DNA from: Gammaproteobacteria bacterium MFB021
GTDB taxonomy: Bacteria; Pseudomonadota; Gammaproteobacteria; Pseudomonadales; Halomonadaceae
Reading direction: 5' to 3'
Assembly: GCA_000737985.1 (NCBI GenBank)
Contig: JNVT01000135.1
Coordinates: 1-64,000, forward strand
Length of the DNA: 64,000 bases
The notes beneath the pieces are model-generated. The model saw only the letters and a list, made by a program, of their open reading frames with translations, was not told the origin of the DNA and did no database searches. Positions 34,391-43,853 of this stretch are shown one piece after another. The first letter of the stretch is position 1. Each line of letters begins with the position of its first letter. A program made the translations under genes and the position numbers.

Positions 34391-37195
34391 TCATCCAAAC
34401 CCTGCGTCACGAGCAAGCATTGGTTTGCCAAAATAGAACCCCTGAGCGTAATCGATATTATAATTGGCCAAGAAGGGCAGAATGGAAGGTTTATCAACAA
34501 ATTCGGCGACCGTTTTCTTGCCCAATCCCCGGGCGATATCGGCGATGGCCTTGACGATCAGCCGACTCTCCTCGCTGTCCAACAGCGTGGTAATGAATGA
34601 TCCATCTATCTTGATATAGTCCGACGGCAACTGTCCCAGATAATAGAAGCTGCTGAATCCAACGCCGAAATCATCCAGTGCCACCTGGCAGCCCAAGCAC
34701 CTGATCTCTTCGAGCACACCTCTTGCCGAGGTAAAATCGGTCACCGCTGCCGTCTCCGTGACTTCTACCACCAAGCGGTGGGGCTCAACCTGCCACTTAT
34801 CAAACTCTTCACGCAGAAAGGTTGTCAATGTCCGGTCATTGAGTGACTGCCCGGAAAGGTTGACAGCCAGATTGATGATGTCATCGGACTGACTTGCCAG
34901 CAGGGCAATACCGCGTGAAAGCACCCACCTATCGATGGGAACGATCTGTCCCGTGCGCTCGGCAACTGGAATGAAGGCGCCCGGCGATAAATAGCTTCCA
35001 TCTTCCTGGCGCATACGCAGCAGCGCTTCGTAATGCTGAATAGTGAGATCTTTCAATCGAAAGATAGGCTGAACCAGCAATTCGAACTGGTCATGTAGCA
35101 GGGCACTGCGAATCCTTTCGACCCAGAAGACGCGATTTTTCAAGTCTTCACGCCCCTGCTGATCCGGCGTCAGCAAATGCCAGCGTTGGGTAGCGTCCTC
35201 TTTGGCGCGATACATCGCGTAGTCGGCATTGGCCATCAGCTCATCGGGACTGTCGCCGTTATCGGGATAGAGCGCAATACCGATACTGGCACTGGCGCGG
35301 TGGGTGCGACCGTCCACGTGCAGACTGCGATGCTCCAGCTCCTCAGCGATCTGTTTGGCGCGTTCGATCGCTAGATCCGCAGAGGCGTGCTCCATGAGCA
35401 CGGCAAACTCGTCGCCTCCCAGGCGCGCCACGATACTGCCCCGGTTGAGCTCTGCCAGCGTCGCTGCCACAGTCCGCAGCAGTTGGTCTCCTGAATGGTG
35501 GCCGCTTAGCTCGTTGACATCCTTGAATCGATCGAGATCGAGATAGAGCACCGCACCGAAGTGGCCCATGACCACGGCACGGCGCAACGAGTCCTCGAAG
35601 AAGCGCCGATTGTAGAGTTCCGTGAGCGGGTCGCGGTTGGCCAGCCAGGACAATTGATTTTCAGCCGTTTTCCTCTCGGTGATATCGACGCCGACGGAGA
35701 TGACCTCAGTGCCCGCTTCTTCCGTTATCAATGGGGTGTGATACCAGACGATCGTTCGGGTGGTGCCATCGACAGCAACGAACGTGCACTCCTGCTGGCT
35801 GCCGTGTGAGAATATCTCCTCCTCGTCGAAGCGCTCGACCGCAAAGGTTGCCGGGAAACTGCGTCGCTTGAGCGCCTGCTCATCCAACCCCGTCATCACC
35901 TGGCAGAATCGATTGACCAGCGTCATGCGGCCATCCCGGCGGTGCGTGACGACCAGAACCTCTGCGGTATTCATGAGTCCACGAATGAAGTCACGCTCTC
36001 GAGCCAGTTCGCGTACTCGGGTTTCGAGTTCGCTTCCGCGTTTGCTGACCTCCTTTTCGAGACCCTCCAACTGGATCTCGAGATCTATCGCCGTCTTCTC
36101 CAGCGTATCGATCTCGTCGACGAACAGTGACCTGCGCGCCTGTCGCCCCTGACGCATGACGTAGTACTGCCGATCGGCGAGCAATGGGAGCTTGCGGCTG
36201 ATCGCCCGCAACTGATCCATGCGATAGCGCAGAATCAAGTAGAGGATGCACTCCGCCGCCAGCCAACCTCCAAGAGAGATGAGCAGAATGGTATTGGTGG
36301 TGCCGGCAATGCTCTCCATCTGCGTGGTCACGTCCGAGACCAGCAGAAAACTCCCCAACGTATCGCCATCGCTATCCGTACCCGCGATGGGAATCGTCGA
36401 CAGCTCAAAGGTCCGGCCGTTCCGCGAGTAGCTCAAGGATCTACCCTGGATAGCTTCCCAGGTGTACTGACGCGAGAACGCCTTGATGAAGGGGAGCAGC
36501 TCGGTCTCATGGGTCAGCGCAGTGAGCAGAGCGTTCCAGCGCGGTAGAAAACGCTCACCACCGGCTTCGCCCTGCTGACGCACCAGCAGGGCGACCTCAC
36601 TCCCGGAGCTCTTCTGCACGTAGCGCGTCACGTCGGCCAGCGATCGCGAGAGCACCACCACCCCCGCATCGGTGCCCTCGGCCAGTACGGGTACTGCCTC
36701 GTACTGCTGGCACGACTGCCGGCATACCAGTCGATCGGCAGGCTCCTCACGGGTCAGAATGCCGCGCAGCCAGGTCAGGTCGATGCTGGCCGGCCCGAGC
36801 GTACTCTCTCTGCCGGTGCTGGTGATAACGTCCAGATGTCGGTCGTAGACAATGATTTCATCTACCCCGGCATCCAACTGCAGTGTGGGCCACAGCGTGC
36901 GAAGCGCACGACTGGCACGCGCTGTGTCTGCATTCAGCAGCGCCTTGCCCAAAGAATCAGAGGCGGCCACCAGGCTCGCCATCTGCCGCATGACATCCGC
37001 GGAGCGCTGAATATTGAAATGCACTTCCTGACGTTGACGCTCGTAAAAATCGCGTCGGGCGTCATCGAACTGATCCACTAGCGCTCGATTACTCACCCAG
37101 ACGATCAAAATCGTCAAACCTAAAAGCAGAAAGCTGGTGAGCAGCATGGCTCGCCATTTCAGGTCCAGCTTGAAGGTCCGCTTATGAGCACGCAT
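34391..37195 (-). CDS. Membrane GGDEF-EAL c-di-GMP protein, sensor module 2
   Basis: This 934-aa protein has TM1 (15-35), a large periplasmic domain (36-300), TM2 (301-323), a coiled-coil helix (360-405), PAS (405-510), GGDEF (520-680) and EAL (690-930) domains. GGDEF is intact at 593-597, but the I-site position before it reads NRGS, so product inhibition is probably lost. The EAL domain keeps EALLR (723-727), the glutamate of VVEVTET, DDFG (841-844), the lysine of IKIDGSF and QGFYFGKP, so it should hydrolyse c-di-GMP. The protein may act in either direction depending on the signal. The start lies 31 bp downstream of the porin stop, consistent with an operon PstS-like, porin, GGDEF-EAL. Confidence 0.94.
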   Translation of the reverse strand: MRAHKRTFKLDLKWRAMLLTSFLLLGLTILIVWVSNRALVDQFDDARRDFYERQRQEVHFNIQRSADVMRQMASLVAASDSLGKALLNADTARASRALRTLWPTLQLDAGVDEIIVYDRHLDVITSTGRESTLGPASIDLTWLRGILTREEPADRLVCRQSCQQYEAVPVLAEGTDAGVVVLSRSLADVTRYVQKSSGSEVALLVRQQGEAGGERFLPRWNALLTALTHETELLPFIKAFSRQYTWEAIQGRSLSYSRNGRTFELSTIPIAGTDSDGDTLGSFLLVSDVTTQMESIAGTTNTILLISLGGWLAAECILYLILRYRMDQLRAISRKLPLLADRQYYVMRQGRQARRSLFVDEIDTLEKTAIDLEIQLEGLEKEVSKRGSELETRVRELARERDFIRGLMNTAEVLVVTHRRDGRMTLVNRFCQVMTGLDEQALKRRSFPATFAVERFDEEEIFSHGSQQECTFVAVDGTTRTIVWYHTPLITEEAGTEVISVGVDITERKTAENQLSWLANRDPLTELYNRRFFEDSLRRAVVMGHFGAVLYLDLDRFKDVNELSGHHSGDQLLRTVAATLAELNRGSIVARLGGDEFAVLMEHASADLAIERAKQIAEELEHRSLHVDGRTHRASASIGIALYPDNGDSPDELMANADYAMYRAKEDATQRWHLLTPDQQGREDLKNRVFWVERIRSALLHDQFELLVQPIFRLKDLTIQHYEALLRMRQEDGSYLSPGAFIPVAERTGQIVPIDRWVLSRGIALLASQSDDIINLAVNLSGQSLNDRTLTTFLREEFDKWQVEPHRLVVEVTETAAVTDFTSARGVLEEIRCLGCQVALDDFGVGFSSFYYLGQLPSDYIKIDGSFITTLLDSEESRLIVKAIADIARGLGKKTVAEFVDKPSILPFLANYNIDYAQGFYFGKPMLARDAGFG

Positions 37196-37226
37196 TCAAA
37201 TGCCTTTCAGTGTTTCGTCGATGACA

Positions 37227-38423
37227 TCAGAAAAAGTAAGAGACCTGAAAAAGCAGTAGATTCCAGTACTTTTCCTGGCTCATCAGTTCCGCCCTATCCT
37301 GGTAAGGTAGCCAGCCGGTACCCTTGATATGGTGAAGTTCCGTCGACACCATGAAACGACCATAGGGTTGCCACTGGAGACCGGTCGTCCAGTCCTTGGC
37401 ATAGCGCGTGAAGGCCGGCACGCCTGATGCTCGAGCAAACTCCTTCCCTGAACGGTCATCGATATCGGTCACCAGGGAGTCGTACCGCAAGAGCCACTGC
37501 CACTCACTACCCAGCCTTCGACTCAGCTGCACGTACCAGCTCTCTCCCGTGACATCGTAGTTATAAGGAGACACAAAACCTTTGGTCTGAATATTGCGAA
37601 TGGCGTATTCGGTCGTGAAAGACCAGTTCTCCAGGTTGAACTGAAAAGAGAGAATCCAGGGCTGAAAGGAGAAATCACCCGACCCAGGACGCACACCGCG
37701 AGAGTCGAATTCCGCGTTGACGTCGGCATAGGTCAATGCCAGCACGAATTCGCCGCCACCATGCTCGTAACGCATCTGACCGATGTAGGAAGTTTCACCC
37801 GAGAAGTCACCATAAGTGCCCGCCCCCAGGACACTGACTTCGGATTGATCGTCGAGACGAGGGCTACCCATACCGAACTGAAACCGGACGGAGCCGTTAT
37901 TCATAAACGCCTCTGAGTAAAGCATGACACCGTCCGCGGACAGTGCGGGCTGGCGAGTACGATCGAAGTAAATGGACTGCGGCAACAAGATGCTGGGCCG
38001 TGTGGCGGCGACATCTCGCGTCTGGTTGTAGAGGCCAAGAGGGTTCTTGAAACGACCGAGCTGAATACCCGCATTGGCGTTGCTGTCGGTGAAGAACTGG
38101 TAATCCACCACCCCATAGTCGAGTTCGGGCTCGTTCAGTTGCTGCATGTCACCTGCCTGACGCGCCAGTACCTGCCCCGCCACAAGCACATTGCTACGCG
38201 GCCGAAACGAGGCGTTGAGCCCCAGCTCGGTGTACTCCAGGCTGCCGGTATCGCGACTGCTCGGGCCGAAGAAGTCGTTGTGATCGGTCAAGATCAGCGC
38301 CTGGCTCATGAAACCATGAACCTGAAAAGTATCCGGCATCTCCATCGCCTGCGCCTGCGCTGCCAGCGTCAAACCGAGCGCGCTGAGCCAGCTCGGCACG
38401 GCGCTGCGTAATAAGTTATTCAA
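37227..38423 (-). CDS. Outer-membrane porin-like protein, sensor module 2
   Basis: The 398-aa precursor has a signal peptide ending LAAQAQA (about residue 26). It continues with strand-rich sequence beginning FQVHGFMSQALILTD and ends with aromatic residues (FQVSYFF) as barrel proteins do. PRSNVLVAGQVLARQAGD and GIQLGRFKNPLGLYNQTRD are reminiscent of phosphate- or short-chain-specific porin-like barrels. The start is a TTG (38423) overlapping the TAA stop of the PstS-like gene; no ATG alternative gives a signal peptide. The gene pair therefore shows coupled translation. It is the counterpart of 12922-14082, though overall similarity is modest by eye. Confidence 0.8.
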   Translation of the reverse strand: MNNLLRSAVPSWLSALGLTLAAQAQAMEMPDTFQVHGFMSQALILTDHNDFFGPSSRDTGSLEYTELGLNASFRPRSNVLVAGQVLARQAGDMQQLNEPELDYGVVDYQFFTDSNANAGIQLGRFKNPLGLYNQTRDVAATRPSILLPQSIYFDRTRQPALSADGVMLYSEAFMNNGSVRFQFGMGSPRLDDQSEVSVLGAGTYGDFSGETSYIGQMRYEHGGGEFVLALTYADVNAEFDSRGVRPGSGDFSFQPWILSFQFNLENWSFTTEYAIRNIQTKGFVSPYNYDVTGESWYVQLSRRLGSEWQWLLRYDSLVTDIDDRSGKEFARASGVPAFTRYAKDWTTGLQWQPYGRFMVSTELHHIKGTGWLPYQDRAELMSQEKYWNLLLFQVSYFF

Positions 38424-38850
38424 TGTCGAGCACCCGAACTTGATTCGTCAGTTCTGAACGGTAGGCGTAGCCGATACCGCCGGGCGTGGAGGCCACGGCC
38501 TTGAGCATCGCCGAGGCTGTGGCGACTTCGTTCGGTGCCTGTCCGGTACCGGAAAAGACGGCCCGGTCCCAGGCCAGGCGGAGTTGATGGGGATAGACGC
38601 CGAGAATCCTCTTGGCAAAGGCCTCGTGCAGCGGGTCACCGTCCGGTAGCACGAAGACGTGTACCGCCTGGCCATCGGTCAGGGTCCGCTGACGCATGGC
38701 AAAGATCGCTCTGACGGTTTCCAGCGATAGAGAGGTCTGAATGACTGAGGGATTGGCGATCAAGACCACCATAGGGTCATCGCCACGGCTCTTGACGGTG
38801 AAGAGAAGCGCCGCTACCAGGCAGATACAGGCAATCAGCGGTTGTCGCAT
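38416..38850 (-). CDS. Small PstS-like periplasmic protein (PBP-like), sensor module 2
   Basis: The 144-aa precursor has a signal peptide (residues 1-22), then a short phosphate-receptor-like fold. ANPSVIQTSLSLETVRAIFAMR begins it, LAWDRAVFSGTGQAPNEVATASAML is the diagnostic segment, and GGIGYAYR lies near the end. It shares W-x-R-x-VFSG-(9)-VATA-x-x-M with the protein at 12495-12911. ATG 38850 starts the signal peptide; the longer upstream frame is not convincing. It is the first gene of the operon with the porin and GGDEF-EAL protein and has no ABC partner. A role as ligand-loaded regulator of the periplasmic sensor domain is inferred. Confidence 0.8.
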   Translation of the reverse strand: MRQPLIACICLVAALLFTVKSRGDDPMVVLIANPSVIQTSLSLETVRAIFAMRQRTLTDGQAVHVFVLPDGDPLHEAFAKRILGVYPHQLRLAWDRAVFSGTGQAPNEVATASAMLKAVASTPGGIGYAYRSELTNQVRVLDIE

Positions 38851-39394
38851 ATCATGCGACTCCGTAGCTCGATCCCCTGGAGGCTTGTTGTTGGTTTGCT
38901 CATCGCCAAGGACACGTCCGACTCCGAAATTGACCGCCGCGCTGCCACAATGCTGGCCTACCATGCCACCCCTTGTGGAGACGCTCCCCTGGCGTGACTT
39001 GGACTTCTCACACCTAAAATAACAGCTTGTATCATTTTTATCTCATCGATGAACCTGCCGAATATCGTCATCAAAGTGTCAAGAGAAATGGCACCGCTGC
39101 CCACGGTTGCCGTCTCACTCTCAGACTCACTGGAGCAGGTCAGAGAAAACGTAGAAGGCCGGCGTGGCAAAGCGTCGCGGAGCGCTGGCGATGCCGCTGG
39201 CAATGCCGTCGAGCGACGGCGGAATGGCGGGCGGGCGACCCGAGCGTGCGGGGGGGCCGAGCATGACCTAATCTAGAGGCATGGTGTAGCGCATCGACAC
39301 TGTGGGCCGCGACCGGCCCGACGATGCGCGGCGGCGGTTTTGGCACCGCGGCCCATCATGCTGCCCCCGGACGACCCCAAGGATGAGGAAGACC
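38851..39394. other. Intergenic region between the c-di-GMP module and the hemerythrin gene
   Basis: These 540 bp contain only short frames on both strands without recognisable motifs, ribosome sites or coding bias. The part near 39000-39060 is AT-richer and is the best candidate for the promoter of the module-2 operon. No structured RNA or repeat was recognised. Confidence 0.45.
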
Positions 39395-39835
39395 ATGACC
39401 ATTTTCGAAGCCCTGCGTGAAAGTCACGACAAGCAGCGCCAGCTGCTGGAACTGCTGGTGAAGACCCACGGCGACAGCGAGGGCCGCGACGAGCTGTTCA
39501 AGCGCCTGCGCGCCGAGCTGGAGAACCACGCAGCCGCCGAGGAGCGCGCGCTCTATATCCCGATGATGGAGTACGACATGACGCAGGAGAAAGCGCGCCA
39601 TAGCGTCGCCGAGCATCATGAGATCGATGAGTTGATCGAGACGCTGGAAAGCACCGAGTACGACTCCCCGGGCTGGCTGGCGAGCGCCAAGAAGCTTCAG
39701 CATCTGGTGACGCATCACCTGGAAGAAGAGGAGCAGGAGGTGTTCCAGCTCGCCGGGCGCGTGCTCGGCGACGCCGACAAGACCTCGCTGGCGCAGACCT
39801 ACCAGCAGGAGATGGAGGCGCGCCGCGCCAGTTGA
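39395..39835 (+). CDS. Hemerythrin (HHE) domain protein
   Basis: The 146-aa cytoplasmic four-helix protein binds a diiron site and, in homologues, oxygen or nitric oxide, or repairs iron centres. Histidine/glutamate ligands appear in order: ESHDKQRQLL (His10), ENHAAAEERALY, SVAEHHEIDEL and HLVTHHLEEEEQEVF. It is a single HHE domain covering residues 3-130. ATG 39395 is chosen with GAGGAAG upstream; ATG 39383 is possible. It appears monocistronic. Confidence 0.92.
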   Translation: MTIFEALRESHDKQRQLLELLVKTHGDSEGRDELFKRLRAELENHAAAEERALYIPMMEYDMTQEKARHSVAEHHEIDELIETLESTEYDSPGWLASAKKLQHLVTHHLEEEEQEVFQLAGRVLGDADKTSLAQTYQQEMEARRAS

Positions 39836-40160
39836 GCCATCGCTTCGGCAGGCGTCGCCGTCCTTTCTCCTGGGGCGGCGACGCCGCTCTCAACGCTCTG
39901 CCCTCTTCTCCTCTATCTATTCCCTATCTCTCTTCTTTCCACCCTCTACCGTCCGCCGCTCACGAGTCTCTTCCCGCAAGCCTCGCAGCGCGCTGCGCCA
40001 CTGCTAGCGCTTACCGCGCTACCGCCAGCCCCGTCTGCCGGCAGCCTTGGCGACGCCGAGGGCTCGCTCGGTATTGCAACTTTGTCTCATTTGGGCAATC
40101 TATTAGGATCTGGCGAACTTCCGCCGCGCCGAGCCGTGGTGACGCTGCCGCTCAACAAGG
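39836..40160. other. Non-coding region upstream of the lipocalin gene
   Basis: A 325-bp stretch with a pyrimidine-rich tract (39905-39950) and no frame that could be a gene. An AT-richer segment at 40073-40110 may hold the promoter of the lipocalin gene. Nothing else was recognised. Confidence 0.4.
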
Positions 40161-40751
40161 ATGGATCCTGTGCTGTTACCTTCGAGTCTACCCCGTTATC
40201 CGCGCCTGACCTGGCTCGCGCCCTTCACGCTGCTGGCCGGATGTACCGGCGTGCCGGAGGGGACTCAGCCGGTCACCGATTTCCGCATCGACCACTATCT
40301 CGGCCAGTGGTACGAGATCGCCCGTCTCGATCACGGCTTCGAGTCGGGTCTCGAGTGTGTCACCGCCAACTATAGCCTGCGCGACGACGGCGACATTCGG
40401 GTCATCAACCGCGGCTACGACCCCAAGGAGCGGCGCTGGGAGAGCGCGGAGGGGCGGGCCAGCTTCGCCGGTGAGCCCGATGTCGGGCATCTCAAGGTCA
40501 GTTTCTTCGGCCCCTTCTATGCCGGTTACAGCGTGCTCGCGCTCGACCCGGGCTACCAGCATGCGCTGGTGGCAGGCCCCGACCGCGACTACCTGTGGAT
40601 ACTCTCGCGCCAGCCGACCATGCCCGCGGCCACCTACTCGGCCTATCTTGATCGCGCCCAGGCGCTGGACTTTCCCGTCGACGAGTTGATCAGCGTCGAG
40701 CAGGACCCGGCGCACTGCCCGCCCCAGCCCGACATTCCCTCGACGGGCTGA
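40161..40751 (+). CDS. blc: Outer-membrane lipoprotein lipocalin (Blc-like)
   Basis: The 196-aa lipoprotein precursor has a hydrophobic segment and lipobox LLAGC, so it is lipidated at Cys28. The lipocalin barrel starts with the G-x-W motif YLGQWYEIARLDHGFE (about 49-64). The conserved Blc segments NRGYDPKERRWESAEGRA and LKVSFFGPFYAGYSVLAL follow, ending with the LSRQPTM strand. Blc binds lysophospholipids and fatty acids at the outer membrane and responds to envelope stress. The residue after the cysteine is threonine, so outer-membrane sorting is expected. ATG 40161 is used although its ribosome site is weak. Confidence 0.92.
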   Translation: MDPVLLPSSLPRYPRLTWLAPFTLLAGCTGVPEGTQPVTDFRIDHYLGQWYEIARLDHGFESGLECVTANYSLRDDGDIRVINRGYDPKERRWESAEGRASFAGEPDVGHLKVSFFGPFYAGYSVLALDPGYQHALVAGPDRDYLWILSRQPTMPAATYSAYLDRAQALDFPVDELISVEQDPAHCPPQPDIPSTG

Positions 40752-41053
40752 CGCCCGCTCAATCTGCGCCCGGCCGCTATCCCGCTCCCGCCTGAGAGGT
40801 GCTGGGCGCGCGACGGGGTCTCGATCTACACCCTTATACCAGCGCCCGCGGGGGTCGAGCTGGGGCGTGGCGCGGATGAGCCTCCACCATGCTGACGGCT
40901 ACGGCGCTTTCAAGATGCGGCCACGCTTTTTCAGCCTGTCGACGGCCGCGCTTGTCGCGGCCAGGCAAGCGGGTAATCTGAGTGCACACCCTGTAACACC
41001 GAGGCCCCGAGTGATCGAACCCGGTATCCGTTTTCCGCGCGCGCGTAACGCTC
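40752..41053. other. Intergenic region before astE
   Basis: About 300 bp with only short frames of poor coding character. No promoter motif, terminator or RNA was recognised with confidence. Confidence 0.4.
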
Positions 41054-42043
41054 ATGTCCCTGCTCGATGACTGGCTGGCGCTGACCCTCGACGGGAACGC
41101 CCATGCCCACCAGGGCGAGCTCGCCGGTGGGCGCTATCGCACGCTCGCCCCTGGGGTGCTCGAACTGACCCCGACCCGGCCCGCGCCACAGGCGCGCAGC
41201 GTGGTGATCTCGGCGGGTATCCATGGCAACGAGACCGCGCCGATCGAGCTGGTGGGCGAGCTGCTCGCCGCGCTCGAGGCCGGAACGGCGACACTCGGCG
41301 CGCCGCTGCTGGTGATTCTGGGCAACCTGCCGGCGATTCGCGCCGGTACGCGCTTCGTCGAGACCAACCTCAACCGGCTGTTCCGGCGCGGCCTGGACGC
41401 CAGCGGCGACGAGCCCGAGCGCGCGCGCCAGCTCATGCAACGGGTCGACGACTTCTATGCCCGTCATCCGGCGCGCCCGCTGCATCTGGATATGCACACC
41501 GCCATTCGTGACAGCCGCTATCCACGTTTTGCCGTGGTGCCGTTCACCGAGCAGCAGCCGACCTCGCACTGGCCGGCGCTGGCCGGCGCCGGCATGCAGG
41601 CAGTGCTGCTGCAGCATCAGCACAGTTGGACCTTTTCGCACTATTCGCGCCACTACCACGCCGCCGAAGCCTATACCCTGGAGCTGGGCAAGGTGCGCCC
41701 GTTCGGTGCCAACGATCTCGACGCCCTCGACGGCATGCGCCACTGGCTGGCGTGCCTGGCTGCGGGGCGGGCACCCGAAGCGGGTGATGTCGAGGCGCTG
41801 CGCTTCTTCCAGGTCGCGGTGGAGCTGATGCGCGATCATCCCTCGTTTCGGCTCACCTTTGCCGAGGATGTCGCCAACTTCACCGAATTCGCCCCGGGCA
41901 CGCGGCTCAGCGAGGATGACACCGGTGGCGGCTTCGTGGTCGGCCCCGAGCCGCTGGCGGTGGTCTTTCCCAACGCCCGAGTCGAACTCAACGCCCGCGC
42001 CGCGCTGCTGGTGCGGCCCTGCGCCGCCCCCGGCGACGGTTGA
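41054..42043 (+). CDS. astE: Succinylglutamate desuccinylase
   Basis: Last step of the arginine succinyltransferase pathway: N-succinylglutamate to succinate and glutamate, in the cytoplasm. The 329-aa M14-fold protein has zinc ligands in SAGIHGNETAPIEL (His and Glu) and in LHLDMHTAIRDSRY (His). The catalytic glutamate is in YTLELGKVRPFG, and ETNLNRLFRRG helps bind substrate. The length agrees with AstE (about 320-340). The rest of the ast operon is not adjacent. Instead the arginine/ornithine ABC operon follows, tying uptake to catabolism. Confidence 0.92.
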   Translation: MSLLDDWLALTLDGNAHAHQGELAGGRYRTLAPGVLELTPTRPAPQARSVVISAGIHGNETAPIELVGELLAALEAGTATLGAPLLVILGNLPAIRAGTRFVETNLNRLFRRGLDASGDEPERARQLMQRVDDFYARHPARPLHLDMHTAIRDSRYPRFAVVPFTEQQPTSHWPALAGAGMQAVLLQHQHSWTFSHYSRHYHAAEAYTLELGKVRPFGANDLDALDGMRHWLACLAAGRAPEAGDVEALRFFQVAVELMRDHPSFRLTFAEDVANFTEFAPGTRLSEDDTGGGFVVGPEPLAVVFPNARVELNARAALLVRPCAAPGDG

Positions 42044-42355
42044 GGCCGAACGATCGACAGCGACGATATCCCACGCGGATATCCAACAACGACAACATAG
42101 CCGCAGGAGTACTTTTGAATGTCACATGCCTACCTTCTTTCCGCCGTCTCGGGCTGGCCGGCACCGCCCGCCGCCATAGAGGTCTCTGGCACCCGGCGCC
42201 GAAGCTGATAGAATCGCCGCATTTTTCTTAGCGCCCATTCCGGGATTTCGTTTCTCAGCCCGGCAGGGAGCCGCCCCGCTCACCCCGACTTTCGCGAGCC
42301 GGACACCCGAGCGCGCCGCCGGCCCCGCCAGCCAACCCATTCGGTGGACGACCAC
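42044..42355. other. Region upstream of the Aot-type operon
   Basis: A 312-bp stretch without a supported gene. It must contain the operon promoter; a moderately AT-rich part at 42207-42235 is the likeliest place. No ArgR-type box could be identified with confidence. Confidence 0.4.
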
Positions 42356-43126
42356 ATGGCCACGACCCCCATTCCGCTCGAGGCGCGCGATATCAAGAAG
42401 CGTTTCGGCTCCCACGAGGTGCTCAAGGGCCTCTCTCTCGAGGCTCACAAGGGCGATGTCATCACCCTGATCGGTGCCTCCGGCTCGGGCAAGAGCACCT
42501 TCCTGCGCTGCATGAACCTGCTCGAACAGCCCGACGAGGGCGAGCTGATCGTGCACAACGAGCCGATCCACTTCCGCGCCACCAAGCACGGCCGCGAGCC
42601 CGCCGACTGGAAACAGGTCGAGCGCCTGCGTGCCAAGCTCTCGATGGTGTTCCAGAACTTCAACCTGTGGTCGCACATGACGCTGCTCGAAAACGTCATC
42701 GAGGCGCCGGTGCATGTGCTCAAGAAGCCGCGCAAGCAAGCCATCGACGAAGCCCGGGCGCTGCTCGACCGGGTCGGCCTGCTGGAGCGAGCCGACTACT
42801 ATCCGACCCAGATGTCGGGCGGCCAGCAGCAGCGCGGCGCGATCGCCCGGGCGCTGGCGATGGATCCGGAAGTGATGCTGTTCGACGAGCCCACCTCGGC
42901 GCTCGACCCCGAGCTGGTGGGCGACGTGCTCAAGGTCATGCGCGGGCTCGCCGACGAGGGCCGCACCATGATTCTGGTGACCCACGAAATCGCCTTCGCC
43001 CGCGATGTCTCGAGCCAGGTGATCTACCTGCACCAGGGCGTGATCGAAGAGTCCGGCACGCCGGCCGAGGTTCTCGACAACCCGCGCTCCGAGCGCCTGC
43101 GCCAGTTCCTGGCGCCCAAGCACTGA
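42356..43126 (+). CDS. aotP: Arginine/ornithine ABC transporter ATP-binding protein
   Basis: The 256-aa ATPase of the polar amino acid (HisP/AotP) group has Walker A GASGSGKST, Q-loop VFQNFNLWSHMT, signature MSGGQQQRGAIARAL, Walker B VMLFDEPTSALDPE and switch histidine VTHEI. The insertion EPIHFRATKHGREPADWKQ between strands is typical of HisP-like proteins. ATG 42356 starts the operon. The permease gene follows 10 bp after its stop. Assignment to arginine/ornithine rests on the operon content (AotO homologue) and family; histidine or lysine may also be carried. Confidence 0.9.
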   Translation: MATTPIPLEARDIKKRFGSHEVLKGLSLEAHKGDVITLIGASGSGKSTFLRCMNLLEQPDEGELIVHNEPIHFRATKHGREPADWKQVERLRAKLSMVFQNFNLWSHMTLLENVIEAPVHVLKKPRKQAIDEARALLDRVGLLERADYYPTQMSGGQQQRGAIARALAMDPEVMLFDEPTSALDPELVGDVLKVMRGLADEGRTMILVTHEIAFARDVSSQVIYLHQGVIEESGTPAEVLDNPRSERLRQFLAPKH

Positions 43127-43136
43127 GGCGGCCATC

Positions 43137-43853
43137 ATGATCGACCTGCAAGGCTACGGCCCGCGGCTGCTGGAAGGCGCCATGGTCACGCTCGAACTGG
43201 CGCTGTTGTCGCTGGTGCTGGCGGTGATCCTGGGCCTGCTCACGGCCAGCGCCAAGCTCTCGCGCAATCGCGCCATCCACGCCATCGGCACCCTCTACAC
43301 CACGCTGATCCGCGGCGTGCCGGATCTGGTGCTGATGATGCTGCTGTTCTACGGCGGCCAGATCGGCATCAACATGCTCACCGATCAGCTCTACGACGCC
43401 TTCGATGTCGATATCTTCATCAACGTCGATGCCTTCGTCGCCGGTGTCATCACCATCGGCCTGATCTTCGGGGCCTACATGGGCGAGACCTTTCGGGGCG
43501 CCTTCCAGTCGGTCGAGGAAGGCCAGATGGAAGCCGCCCGCGCCTACGGCATGAGCCCGTGGCTGGCGTTTCGCCGCGTGCGCTTCCCGCTGATGATGCG
43601 CCATGCGCTGCCGGGGATCGGCAACAACTGGATGGTGCTGCTGAAGACCACCGCGCTGGTCTCGATCATCGGCCTGACCGACATGGTGCGGGTCGCCGCC
43701 GAGGCGACCAAGGCGACCCATGAGCCGTTCTTGTTCATGCTGCCGGTGGCGGGGATCTACCTGATCATCGCCTCGCTCTCGGAGTGGGGTTTCGCCAAGC
43801 TCAGCAAGCGCTACAGCACCGGTTTCGGGGAGGCCAGCGAATGGACCAACTGA
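43137..43853 (+). CDS. aotQ: Arginine/ornithine ABC permease (HisQ/AotQ-like)
   Basis: The 238-aa inner-membrane subunit has five membrane helices. It has the HEAT-type N-terminal helix LLEGAMVTLELALLSLVLAVILG, the TLIRGVPDLVLMMLLFY motif of polar amino acid permeases, and the EAA loop EAARAYGMSPWLAFRRVRFPLM that docks on the ATPase. Its 3' end overlaps the next permease gene by 13 bp, so the two are translated together. Confidence 0.93.
   Translation: MIDLQGYGPRLLEGAMVTLELALLSLVLAVILGLLTASAKLSRNRAIHAIGTLYTTLIRGVPDLVLMMLLFYGGQIGINMLTDQLYDAFDVDIFINVDAFVAGVITIGLIFGAYMGETFRGAFQSVEEGQMEAARAYGMSPWLAFRRVRFPLMMRHALPGIGNNWMVLLKTTALVSIIGLTDMVRVAAEATKATHEPFLFMLPVAGIYLIIASLSEWGFAKLSKRYSTGFGEASEWTN

Noticed and set aside
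38958-39276. Short frames on both strands upstream of the hemerythrin gene
   Set aside because: They overlap each other in antisense, are low in complexity and lack plausible starts.
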